Shown here piece after piece: positions 1 to 8,249 of a stretch of DNA of 62,261 bases (positions within the stretch are counted from its first letter, which is position 1; every line of letters begins with the position of its first letter). A program made the position numbers and the translations under genes. Location of the stretch: positions 1 to 62,261 of the forward strand of contig JAVBKV010000002.1 in NCBI GenBank assembly GCA_031553885.1. The letters are read 5' to 3'. Source of the stretch: JAVBKV01 sp031553885. GTDB lineage: Bacteria; Bacteroidota; Bacteroidia; Bacteroidales; Azobacteroidaceae. The notes beneath the pieces were generated by a model. It had not been told where the DNA came from and did no database searches. It saw only the letters and a list, made by a program, of their open reading frames with translations.

Positions 1-643
1 GGGTATTCTTTCCCCTTGGTTTTGGAGTACGTTTTTCTTCAATAACTTCATAAATCGCCGGATATTTTTCAAAATAGATATGTTCATTCTCAAAGAAGTC
101 CCACATATCATGTAAAGTATCGGATGTTATCTCGTCAATATCCAGAATGAAGTTCTTTTGCCCTCGTTTGGTTGCTCTGACGTAGAGTTCATAACGCATC
201 ATGGCTCTTTTTACAACCCTGAAATTTTTCTTCCGAACATCGGACAACTTATGTTTTAACAAAAAATCGTCGCAAAGCTGCTCAATGGTGGGTTTAACTA
301 TTACTTCTTCAGGTATATCATACTTCCGCGGATTGTAGTACTTGTCTAAAGAAGTTTTCAGCCAGTCTTTGGAGATATCTTCTTTCTCGGTTTGGTATTC
401 TTTTTCAAGATAGGTTTTTAGTTTACGTACTTCCTCGTTGTAATAGGTACGGGTTTCATCAGGACAAACGACCTTGCTTTTTACCTGTTCGGATTTCTCA
501 TCCCAAAGGTTCGGATTTATGGATAGATTTGTTGGAGCTACCGAATCCAAACGCCTTCCGTCTCTCAATCTCACGTAAATAGTAGCTTTTGAATCTACAT
601 CGTAGCGTTTTGCTGACTTCTTGACTATAAATGTTACCTTCAT
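1..643 (-). CDS. Tyrosine recombinase/integrase, N-terminal part (runs off the window)
   Basis: This is the N-terminal ~214 codons of a Bacteroidetes-type tyrosine recombinase; the gene continues past base 1, so the catalytic R-H-R-Y domain is not visible. It starts at ATG 643 (MKVTFIVKKSAKRYD) and reads without a stop to the edge. The first ~90 residues look like an arm-DNA-binding domain (beta-rich, with IYVRLRDGRR and NLSINPNLWDEK). A helical SAM-like core-binding domain follows (residues ~110-200). Family members integrate conjugative elements, phages or transposons. A TACCTTTG -7 box lies 25 bp upstream. The gene reads leftward, so any mobile element it belongs to probably lies mostly outside the window. 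Family assignment is good; the type of element is unknown. Confidence 0.85.
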   Translation of the reverse strand, partial: MKVTFIVKKSAKRYDVDSKATIYVRLRDGRRLDSVAPTNLSINPNLWDEKSEQVKSKVVCPDETRTYYNEEVRKLKTYLEKEYQTEKEDISKDWLKTSLDKYYNPRKYDIPEEVIVKPTIEQLCDDFLLKHKLSDVRKKNFRVVKRAMMRYELYVRATKRGQKNFILDIDEITSDTLHDMWDFFENEHIYFEKYPAIYEVIEEKRTPKPRGKNT

Positions 644-667
644 AAAACAACGATTTGTATTGCTTTG

Positions 668-675
668 CAAAGGTA
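668..675 (-). promoter_or_regulatory. Likely -7 promoter element of the integrase gene
   Basis: The minus strand reads TACCTTTG, an exact match to the Bacteroidetes TAnnTTTG -7 box, 25 bp upstream of the integrase ATG. No clear TTG -33 box lies 19-21 bp further upstream. That position is occupied by two 11-bp tandem repeats, which could be regulator or integrase arm sites. Confidence 0.5.
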
Positions 676-680
676 AATTA

Positions 681-702
681 TTTTCCCCACATTTTCCCCA
701 CA
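681..702 (+). repeat. Two tandem 11-bp repeats (TTTTCCCCACA) upstream of the integrase
   Basis: TTTTCCCCACA occurs twice head to tail (681-691 and 692-702). A related copy, CTTCCCCGCATTT, lies at 805-817 in the same orientation. Short direct repeats beside an integrase gene are typical of arm-type integrase binding sites, but an excisionase or repressor site is equally possible. The repeat is seen directly; the role is inferred. Confidence 0.6.
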
Positions 703-856
703 CATGCTAAAAACCTTTCAATTCTATTAAATCCAATTAAAAGAAAATAAGGTAATAATATATTAATATACAGTCAATTAAATATGTATTTTGATGATTA
801 TAAACTTCCCCGCATTTCATCAAATTTAATATTATTGCCCTCGGCTCTGGGTACTT

Positions 857-892
857 AAAACTCTCGATAATCAGCTGATTATCGAGAGTTTT
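857..892. terminator. 36-bp perfect palindrome flanked by A and T runs
   Basis: The two 18-bp arms, centred at 874/875 (ATCAGCTGAT core), are perfectly complementary, with AAAA at one end and TTTTT at the other. It would serve as a bidirectional intrinsic terminator. It sits ~97 bp beyond the stop of the GNAT gene at 989. Because it is close to the integrase, it could also be part of an attachment region, of the kind found just downstream of tRNA genes. No tRNA is recognisable here. The rest of the 644-988 gap holds only the integrase promoter region and AT-rich sequence. Confidence 0.55.
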
Positions 893-988
893 TGATTTTG
901 AAGGGTGTGAAAAAGGTGTAAATTTTGTAAGGCAAATAGAAACGTGTCCATAAAAAATACATTTTGAAAGTTCGTGATCAAGCTTTAT

Positions 989-1522
989 TTAATCCCCTCT
1001 TAACAGTGAAAACATTGTCATATCATAATGATTTCCATTCCAATACATCCATTGCCTTAAAATACCTTCGTTTTTGAAGCCTAACTTTTCCAATACTTTC
1101 TCAGAAGCCATATTGCCTTGCATCACTTCTGCTTCAATCCTATTAATTTCAAGATTGTTGAATCCGAAATCAATCACAGCTTTCAATGCTTCAGTAATAT
1201 AGCCATTGTTCCAATATTCTCTTTGCAAATCGTATCCAATATTTGCCCGGTGATTTTTCGTATAGTTGTTAAAACCAACTGTTCCGATAATGTTCGATTT
1301 ACCTTTCAATGCAATACCCCAACGAACACCTAAGCCTTCTTGACAACGATTCTGAAACCAGTCCAATAGTTTTTGTCCTTCTTGTTCTTCTTTCAAAGGA
1401 AGTAAGTTATAGAAACGTATTACTTCTTCATCTCCAAATAATTTGAAAATATCACTCAAATGACTTTGTTGAATCTCAATCAGGTCAAGACGTTCTGTGT
1501 GTAATAGAGGAAAAGAGTTCAT
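989..1522 (-). CDS. GNAT acetyltransferase, RimJ/RimL-like
   Basis: A 177-residue protein of normal length for the RimJ/RimL branch (Acetyltransf_3) of the GNAT fold. It opens with PLLHTERLDLIEI, the usual first strand of this family. GIALKGKSNIIGTVGF is the central hairpin, and REYWNNGYITEAL is the acetyl-CoA-binding loop and helix. The end, ASEKVLEKLGFKNEGILRQ, is the typical C-terminal motif. Relatives N-acetylate ribosomal proteins, peptides, antibiotics or small amines from acetyl-CoA in the cytoplasm; the substrate here cannot be read from the sequence. It is a lone gene, 153 bp downstream of the DUF418 gene on the same strand. I see no promoter that matches the consensus well. Confidence 0.85.
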   Translation of the reverse strand: MNSFPLLHTERLDLIEIQQSHLSDIFKLFGDEEVIRFYNLLPLKEEQEGQKLLDWFQNRCQEGLGVRWGIALKGKSNIIGTVGFNNYTKNHRANIGYDLQREYWNNGYITEALKAVIDFGFNNLEINRIEAEVMQGNMASEKVLEKLGFKNEGILRQWMYWNGNHYDMTMFSLLRGD

Positions 1523-1675
1523 CTAATCTATGATTTTTAATTCTTTCATATGTACATAATTTGTTTTTTAAAGGTCATGTGGAACTCGCAACATGTTCAT
1601 GCTCTTTGGCGTAACCTTTTGCATGCTCGTTTCATGGCTTCAAAAGCGAATCTTACGGATGGGTATATAATCAGA

Positions 1676-2866
1676 TTACCGGGAATAAAGATTAACCCAG
1701 GTTGCCTTTTTCCAAGACCATTCCAATGGGCCCTGACAATGCGAACGAAGCCACCAACGACAAAAAAAGTATTGCAAAAAGAACATACCTATACCCATAA
1801 GAAAACATACGGTAATGCCGGTATATTGGTAAAGTCCAAGTCCCCAGTTATAAAACAAAAATGCCCCGATGAGAGACTGCGAGAGGTAGTTAGTCAAACT
1901 CATCCGTCCATAAGGTGCCAGTTGATGCAGAACACTTCTAAACGTTGTCAGGTAATAAACAAGTATTACCCCTGCAAACAATATGGCTGTAAATGCAATA
2001 TTCGAAAGTGATTTAAGCAGAAGGGTAGAAGGTACAAGTAGTGCCTCTCGATTTATAAAGTCGGGAAGTATAGCTGCCAAACCATAAATCGGAAAAAAGG
2101 CTATGGTGGCTATGATAAATACATTAATCCAAGATTTTATATTTTTTTCTGAATAGAGAAACAGATTGCTGCGTCCTATCAGCATCCCTGCCATAAACAG
2201 TCCTGCGGTTTGAGTAACCCTTCCATGTAATAGCATCCAACCCATATTGGCAATATTACCCGTCCATATAGCAGTTTTGCACATTTCAAGGAAAGAACCT
2301 TCTTTCTGAACCGTATTGACTATTTCCCAGTATGGAGCATCGAACTGAGAATTAATCCCAGCGTACTCGGGGTTGATGAGCGCATAAATTATCTGTCCCC
2401 ATTCAAAAGGTTGTAGTAAAAGAATAACCGCTATAACCGCTATTGTGCGGGTAGAAAAACGACAAACCGCAATCATTACCCAACCGAGCAATGCATAGAG
2501 TACCAATATTTCGCCGGGAAACAGAGCCGAATTGATGCAGGCTATAAAAAAAAGGATTACTAACCGCCAGGCAAACCGTCCACGAAAATCGTTTCCTTTT
2601 TGTTTTTGTGAGTTGTCCTGAATAAAAAAACTGAATCCGAAAAGCAATGCAAAAATGCAGTAGGCTTTACCGGAAAAGGTGAAAAATATACTATCCCAGA
2701 TGATCCTGTCTGTAAATATCAGAAAGTTGCAGGTTTCTTCCGGGAAGCTATTAAGGCTGAATCGTTCGATAAAATGGATAAGAGTAATTCCCATTACAGC
2801 AAACCCACGTAATACATCTGCTATTTCTATGCGATTATTGTTGGTTGGGTTAGTAGATGAGTGCAT
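1676..2866 (-). CDS. DUF418 family (YeiB-like) polytopic membrane protein
   Basis: A 396-residue, very hydrophobic protein with about ten membrane segments. It begins with the family hallmark near residues 12-25 (RIEIADVLRGFAVMGI). The C-terminal DUF418 domain carries YGRMSLTNYLSQSLIG and ends in an aromatic/basic tail. The family is distantly related to acyltransferase-3 and heparan-acetyltransferase-like membrane proteins; its reaction is not established. A TACATTTG -7 box lies at 2912-2919 on the minus strand, without a clear -33 box. A second DUF418 protein is at 10647-11852 and shares the same hallmarks, so this genome keeps at least two copies. Family membership is confident; function is unknown. 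Confidence 0.85.
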   Translation of the reverse strand: MHSSTNPTNNNRIEIADVLRGFAVMGITLIHFIERFSLNSFPEETCNFLIFTDRIIWDSIFFTFSGKAYCIFALLFGFSFFIQDNSQKQKGNDFRGRFAWRLVILFFIACINSALFPGEILVLYALLGWVMIAVCRFSTRTIAVIAVILLLQPFEWGQIIYALINPEYAGINSQFDAPYWEIVNTVQKEGSFLEMCKTAIWTGNIANMGWMLLHGRVTQTAGLFMAGMLIGRSNLFLYSEKNIKSWINVFIIATIAFFPIYGLAAILPDFINREALLVPSTLLLKSLSNIAFTAILFAGVILVYYLTTFRSVLHQLAPYGRMSLTNYLSQSLIGAFLFYNWGLGLYQYTGITVCFLMGIGMFFLQYFFCRWWLRSHCQGPLEWSWKKATWVNLYSR

Positions 2867-3119
2867 GCTTTTTTGAATTTAGAATGTTAACGTATTTTTT
2901 TATTTGAGGTGCAAATGTAATATAAACCTTTTATATTCTCTGAAAAATACTATTCAATAAGTAATAAAATATGATCTCTAAAGGCTTCGTTCGATTGATG
3001 GTATTTTGCTAATATCTTTAATTGATTGATTATGAAAAATAAAGTTTTTAGTTGACCAATTTTTTCTGTATTTTTCTTGCAAGTGTCGGATCATCGTTAA
3101 AACCTGAAGGATTTTTTTT

Positions 3120-3127
3120 TACCTTTG
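3120..3127 (+). promoter_or_regulatory. -7 promoter element (TACCTTTG) of the GNAT gene at 3146
   Basis: TACCTTTG matches the Bacteroidetes -7 consensus exactly and lies 19 bp before ATG 3146. The longer reading frame that begins with TTG at 3125 would start inside this box, so the ATG at 3146 is the better start. No strong -33 box is visible. Confidence 0.5.
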
Positions 3128-3145
3128 AAATCTAAAAATACAAGT

Positions 3146-3793
3146 ATGAAAGAATTTGTAATAAAAAAAATGCAGCATTCGGAAATTGACAAAGTTGCTG
3201 ATATCCTGACTGATGCCTTTAAAACAAATCCGGCATATTCGATCATTTTTAAAAAGAAAGAACAATTGGAAGACGGTTTGTTATGGTTGTTCAAAGCAAA
3301 TCTTCTTATCCATAACCAACAACAGTCTTTAACGAGTGTTGTAAAAGAAAAAGATACAGGAAAAATAATCGGGACATTTACTTTAATACCACCACAAGGA
3401 GTAAAGAACAGCTTATCTGTTTATTCAAAAATCGGGATTCTTAATTTTATCTCAACAGTTGGAATAAATCCATTAATCCGGATGCTTCGTTTAGATAATT
3501 GCAACAGGTCATTATTGACAGAATCGATGAAAGTTTCGGAATATTATTATTTATCGATGGTGGTAATTCAGGAAGAATACAGAGGTTTAGGAATCGGTTC
3601 TTATGCTGTAAAGCATGCTATTCAGGAACTTATTTCTTCAGGTTCTACCTGTAATATAATGGGTTTGACGACTCAACTTCCTGAAAATGTGATCTTTTAC
3701 TCCCGATTAGGCTTTGATAAACTCGATGAAGGATATGTTGAATTTAAAGGGGACAAATACTATAATTACAATATGAAACTAAATGCATATTGA
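3146..3793 (+). CDS. GNAT family acetyltransferase
   Basis: A 215-residue GNAT protein. The start at ATG 3146 (MKEFVIKKMQ) is preferred over an in-frame TTG at 3125, which lies in the promoter. The acetyl-CoA pyrophosphate loop is EEYRGLGIGSYAVKHAI near residues 151-167, a clear R/Q-x-x-G-x-G motif. The preceding strand is YYLSMVVI, and GLTTQLPENVIFYSRLGFDKL forms the last part of the fold. No substrate can be assigned. It stands alone between the divergent DUF418 gene and the helicase gene, 81 bp before the helicase start, and may share a transcript with it. Confidence 0.85.
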   Translation: MKEFVIKKMQHSEIDKVADILTDAFKTNPAYSIIFKKKEQLEDGLLWLFKANLLIHNQQQSLTSVVKEKDTGKIIGTFTLIPPQGVKNSLSVYSKIGILNFISTVGINPLIRMLRLDNCNRSLLTESMKVSEYYYLSMVVIQEEYRGLGIGSYAVKHAIQELISSGSTCNIMGLTTQLPENVIFYSRLGFDKLDEGYVEFKGDKYYNYNMKLNAY

Positions 3794-3874
3794 TTATTCA
3801 ACCTGAAAAATCAATGAAATATAGATGCTTTCAATTTTTATGTGAATCAGGATATTGTTTTAAAATAGTAGTAT

Positions 3875-6652
3875 ATGATTAAGCTCAAACAAAAAATTGT
3901 ATTGGTCTATGATAAGGAAACGAATCGAATTAACGAAAAATCTGATCAGATACTTTCGTTAAGAATAGAATCGGCCTATACTGCCGTAAAATATAAAAAT
4001 AGCGATAGAGAGTACAGATACAGTTCAAAAAATGTATTTGTGCGGCAACTGGAAGAATCGATAGATCCGGTAGTTTGCGATATATATATCAATACAGAAC
4101 TGAGAACCGACATTATAACAATCGGGAATTACAGCAGTCATTACGGGATAGTTTATAAAGGAAGTCGCACTCCCGACTATATCCCCTCCTCCCAGGTTTT
4201 TATAAAACACCGTAGAGAAAAGTCAATTTTAGCTTATCTGTCAGATGTAGCATCCTATATAAAAGATACTTCCGAAGAACAGGAAGATAGTGATAACGCA
4301 GGCAATAAATCTTTTCTGAGTTCACAAATCAAAAAAATCATCCATGCAGAAGACACTATTCTTTCCGGCTATTTAAATAAAACTCCGATCCGAACCAATA
4401 TCCGATCCGAACCACTGATTTATCCTTTCGACGTAAATACGAGCCAGAAAGAGGCCATCAAAAAGGCACTGGGTCACAATATCAGCATTATACAAGGACC
4501 TCCCGGGACGGGCAAGACACAGAGTATCCTCAACCTGATTGCCAATCTGGTCTGTCAGGGGAAATCAGTGGCGATTGTCTCCAATAACAATTCTGCAATC
4601 GAGAATGTAAAATACAAACTGGATAAAGCGGGGTATGGATTTCTGATAGCTCATTTAGGAAACAGCGATAATAGAAAGAAATTCTTTGAAACAGCTTCAA
4701 ACAACTACGAACCGGATTCGGCCTGGTGTCAAAATAAAAAAACAATTGAAGCACATGCCAAACAATTAAATCGGATCGACGAACGAATAACCAACTTATT
4801 GAAAGAAAAAGAAGAGTTGGCAAAACTCAGGGAGACTTTACCTCAGCTGAAACACGAGAGGGATATATTCCACTGTACTTTCAGAGAGTGCAAACTTCCG
4901 GTCGAATATGAAAAACTTCATAAATGGGATAGCCGGAGACTAGCTATGTTCAAAACTGTAATAAGCTACTTTCCGGAAAGAACGCCGATCTCAAAATTTT
5001 TCCTGTATCTATCTTTTTTATTGAGATTTGGTTCTGTATTTTCTTTAGCAAAAAGAACTCAGGGAGAAACGTTGTGCCTTGCGTTGGACAGCATGATCTA
5101 TGATAAAAAGATCGAAGAGTCGGAAGGACGAATCCGGAAGTTGGAAAAATCTCTTGGAAAAAGTAACTTAACAGATCTTCTTCATACCTGCTTGGAGCTT
5201 TCAACTATATTATTCAGGCATGTTCTTTATCAACGATATTCACAGCAAAAAAATCCGGATTTTACCAACGATAATTACCTGATTCCGGAGATATTTCATT
5301 CATTTACAAGCCGATTTCCGGTCATGCTCAGTACGACGCATTCTATTCTCAACTGTATATCCCGACCGCTGGATTACATTATTATAGATGAGTCCTCTCA
5401 GGTCGATATTATTACCGCTTCACTGGCTTTTTCCGCATGCCGTAATGTTGTCATTGTTGGAGATGAGCAGCAATTACCGCATATCGTTACCGACACTGTA
5501 AAAGAAAAGGCAAACGAGCTGATAAAGCGGTTTCATGTTCCCCCGGAATATAATTATGAGGAAAAAAATAGTATTAGCTCTTTGATCAGCCTGTATGGTA
5601 ATTCTATTCCCAAAACCTTATTAAGGGAGCATTACCGGTGTAATCCTGTGATTATCGGATTTTGTAACCGGAAATATTATCAGGGGAGACTTATCATTAT
5701 GAAAGAAGAGCCTGAATCCGGATATAATGCAGCCGATTATCCAGTCAGAATATTCCGAACAGCAGAAGGATTTCATGGCCATGATAAAATAAATGAACGT
5801 CAAATTGCCGTGATCCGGGATGAGGTATTGCCGCAATGCGAAGGTACTCCCTGTGATGAAATCGGAATTATCAGCCCATACCGGAATCAGGCGAATGAAA
5901 TAACCCGGCTTGTTTGTAAAGATAACCGGATGGAATCCGATACAATCCACAAATTCCAGGGAAGGGAGAAGCAGAAGATTATATTCAGCACCGTATCCAA
6001 TCAAATTACCGAATTTATGGATAAAGCCGAATTGATTAATGTCGCCGTGTCCAGAGCAATTGATCAATTTATAATGGTTATGCCCAATTCGTACGAGCTG
6101 ACTCATGGCAGTAATATCGGTGACCTTATCCGCTATATCGAGCATTGGAATCCTTATGGCACCACGGACAGCAAGATCATATCCTGTTTTGACCTGTTGC
6201 ATTCCACACATTCCGAAAGTCTGGACGACTTCAAAAAGAAGATAAAAGGAAATTCCCGGTTCAAATCCGAAAATATAATCGAAACAGCAATCCATACCAT
6301 TCTGAATGAAAATCCTGATTATTCCGGATTTTATGTCCGTCGCGGATATCCTCTTTATTTACTTACTCCCAACAAGGAAGGCCTCACTCAACGGGAAATA
6401 GATTTCTCCAACAACAGACTGTCTCATGTCGATTTTCTTATCATCAATAGATGTGACAATTCATTTGTGTTGGCCATCGAAGTAGACGGATACACCTATC
6501 ATTCTCAGGTTCAGCAACAGGAACGGGATGCTATCAAAAATAAAGTATTGGGTTTGAATCATATAGAGCTACTAAGATTAAGCACAAAAGGTTATCAGGA
6601 AGAAGAGAAAATTAGAGATAAATTACGATCCATTACATCTTCTCATCAATAA
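3875..6652 (+). CDS. SF1 (Upf1-like) helicase fused to a C-terminal PD-(D/E)XK-type nuclease domain
   Basis: A 925-residue protein. The first ~190 residues resemble no domain I know. The AAA_11/AAA_12 helicase core follows: Walker A GPPGTGKTQS near 208-217, a helical insertion (~290-450), motif II DESSQ near 505, motif III VGDEQQLPHI, motif V TIHKFQGRE and motif VI NVAVSRAIDQ. The last ~130 residues resemble the MTES_1575/DUF559 Vsr-like nuclease group, with HVDFLI near 851 and IEVDGYTYH near 867. Such helicase-nuclease fusions act in DNA repair or as phage defence. It ends 23 bp from the convergent hsdM-like gene. With no HsdR present, it is a possible effector of that locus (inference). Confidence 0.85.
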   Translation: MIKLKQKIVLVYDKETNRINEKSDQILSLRIESAYTAVKYKNSDREYRYSSKNVFVRQLEESIDPVVCDIYINTELRTDIITIGNYSSHYGIVYKGSRTPDYIPSSQVFIKHRREKSILAYLSDVASYIKDTSEEQEDSDNAGNKSFLSSQIKKIIHAEDTILSGYLNKTPIRTNIRSEPLIYPFDVNTSQKEAIKKALGHNISIIQGPPGTGKTQSILNLIANLVCQGKSVAIVSNNNSAIENVKYKLDKAGYGFLIAHLGNSDNRKKFFETASNNYEPDSAWCQNKKTIEAHAKQLNRIDERITNLLKEKEELAKLRETLPQLKHERDIFHCTFRECKLPVEYEKLHKWDSRRLAMFKTVISYFPERTPISKFFLYLSFLLRFGSVFSLAKRTQGETLCLALDSMIYDKKIEESEGRIRKLEKSLGKSNLTDLLHTCLELSTILFRHVLYQRYSQQKNPDFTNDNYLIPEIFHSFTSRFPVMLSTTHSILNCISRPLDYIIIDESSQVDIITASLAFSACRNVVIVGDEQQLPHIVTDTVKEKANELIKRFHVPPEYNYEEKNSISSLISLYGNSIPKTLLREHYRCNPVIIGFCNRKYYQGRLIIMKEEPESGYNAADYPVRIFRTAEGFHGHDKINERQIAVIRDEVLPQCEGTPCDEIGIISPYRNQANEITRLVCKDNRMESDTIHKFQGREKQKIIFSTVSNQITEFMDKAELINVAVSRAIDQFIMVMPNSYELTHGSNIGDLIRYIEHWNPYGTTDSKIISCFDLLHSTHSESLDDFKKKIKGNSRFKSENIIETAIHTILNENPDYSGFYVRRGYPLYLLTPNKEGLTQREIDFSNNRLSHVDFLIINRCDNSFVLAIEVDGYTYHSQVQQQERDAIKNKVLGLNHIELLRLSTKGYQEEEKIRDKLRSITSSHQ

Positions 6653-6675
6653 CCCATTTTTAATTGACAACGACT

Positions 6676-8220
6676 CTATCGACTGATCGCTTCTAATGCT
6701 TTCAGGGAAGCTTCAATTTGCTTTTCCAGTTCTGTTTTTTTTGCTTCCAATCCTCTGATTTCATTTATTACAGCATGAGTATCTATTTTTTCTTCCTCTT
6801 CGAATGTATTTACATACCGGGGAATCGTTAAGTTATAATCGTTGTCTTTAATCTCTTGAAGGGAGGCGCAATAGCTGTATTTTTCAATAGTAGTACGATT
6901 CCGGTAAGTTCCGGTAATTTTATCAATATGTTTCTGATTCAGTTTGTTCTGTATTTTGACTTTTTCAAACTCCTTACTGGCATCGATAAAGAGGACATCC
7001 TCGTTGTCTTTCCGGCATTTTTTGATAACGAGGATGCAAACCGGGATTCCGGTTCCATAGAATAGATTGGCCGGAAGCCCGATAACGGCATCGATACAGT
7101 TCTTCTCTTCGATCAGGAACCTGCGGATCTTACCTTCCGAAGCCTCCCTGAAAAGGACGCCGTGAGGAGCTATGCAAACCAGGGTCCCGTTGTCGCTCAG
7201 GTGGTGTATCATGTGCAGAATGAAAGCGTAATCAGCTTTGGATTTGGGAGCCAATATGCCGGGATTGCTGAAGCGTTCATCATTCCACTTGCCATACGTA
7301 TCCCAATTGACCGAAAACGGAGGGTGGGCGACAATTGCATCAAATTGTCTGTCTCCGAAACTATTGGTTTCCAGTGTGTCGGTATTGCGAATATCAAACT
7401 TTTTATAGTTGATTCCATGGAACAATACGTTCATGCGACAAAGGTTATATATACCCGGATCTTTTTCCTGTCCGAAGATTTTATCTGCGTTACCGGCTTT
7501 TGCTGCTCTTAACAATAAGGAACCGCTTCCACAGGTGGGGTCGTAAATGCTGTCGATTTTCGTTTTTCCTGCCGTTACGATTTCGGCCAATACCTGGCTT
7601 ACTTCTTGTGGCGTATAAAATTCTACGTCTTTTTTTTCTGTATCGGCAGCAAATTGGCTGATCAGGTATTCGTATGCATCTCCCCCAATGTCCGGATCCT
7701 GAATTTCTCTCAATCCAAGGTCAATGTTATTGATTATTCTCAACATGTTACTGATCGATTCATTTTTGTCACCAGTTGTCTTTCCCAGCTTGGGGGATGC
7801 TAAATTGATGTCAGCGAACAGACCATTCAAACTGTTTTCACTTTCTTCTCCTATCGCACTGTACTCTATTTTTCTGAGTGACCGTTCCAATGCCGGAAGC
7901 ATATTTTCATTTTTACCGACCATTTCCATGATGGAAGAGTAGAGGTATTCCGGTTCTATAAAATAGCCTAAGTCCCGTATGCAACTTTCTTTTATGTAGC
8001 ACCTTAGTTCTTTCTCATAACTTACCCATGCTTCTTTGAAAGTGGATTTTTTTTCTGTTCTTTTTTTATTTACATAACATTCTATCTTTTCGGAAAGATA
8101 CTTATAGAAAATAAAAGCCAATACAAGAAGCATCAAATCGCCGGACCATTTTTTTTCTTTTAAAATAGTTGCAATGGTCCACATTTGATTGTGAATTTTT
8201 TGTTGTAACTCTGTGCTCAT
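6676..8220 (-). CDS. hsdM: Type I N6-adenine methyltransferase subunit (HsdM-like) with altered motif IV
   Basis: A 514-residue HsdM-type protein. It has the N-terminal helical domain (MWTIATILK, FIFYKYLSEK), then the Rossmann methyltransferase with DPTCGSG at 227-233 (SAM binding) and FYTPQEV before it. A C-terminal coiled segment should pack on HsdS. The normally invariant motif IV, (N/D/S)PP(F/Y), reads HPPF at 299-302: codon CAC where Asn is expected. The motif Asn contacts the target adenine, so activity may be lost or changed. The gene is third in a same-strand operon behind hsdS-like and HAD genes (29-bp gap). No HsdR is found. Family assignment is very confident; catalytic activity is uncertain. 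Confidence 0.9.
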   Translation of the reverse strand: MSTELQQKIHNQMWTIATILKEKKWSGDLMLLVLAFIFYKYLSEKIECYVNKKRTEKKSTFKEAWVSYEKELRCYIKESCIRDLGYFIEPEYLYSSIMEMVGKNENMLPALERSLRKIEYSAIGEESENSLNGLFADINLASPKLGKTTGDKNESISNMLRIINNIDLGLREIQDPDIGGDAYEYLISQFAADTEKKDVEFYTPQEVSQVLAEIVTAGKTKIDSIYDPTCGSGSLLLRAAKAGNADKIFGQEKDPGIYNLCRMNVLFHGINYKKFDIRNTDTLETNSFGDRQFDAIVAHPPFSVNWDTYGKWNDERFSNPGILAPKSKADYAFILHMIHHLSDNGTLVCIAPHGVLFREASEGKIRRFLIEEKNCIDAVIGLPANLFYGTGIPVCILVIKKCRKDNEDVLFIDASKEFEKVKIQNKLNQKHIDKITGTYRNRTTIEKYSYCASLQEIKDNDYNLTIPRYVNTFEEEEKIDTHAVINEIRGLEAKKTELEKQIEASLKALEAISR

Positions 8221-8249
8221 ATCGATTGCTTGATTTTGTTGAAATGGGA

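Noticed and set aside
857..892. Whether a tRNA or tmRNA end precedes the palindrome
   Set aside because: No T-loop sequence or cloverleaf can be built from the preceding bases.
1550..2011. 153-codon open frame on the plus strand overlapping the DUF418 gene
   Set aside because: Basic, low-complexity translation with no known motif; antisense to conserved DUF418 C-terminus.
5621..6295. 224-codon open frame on the minus strand inside the helicase gene
   Set aside because: It lies antisense to conserved helicase motifs and gives no recognisable protein.
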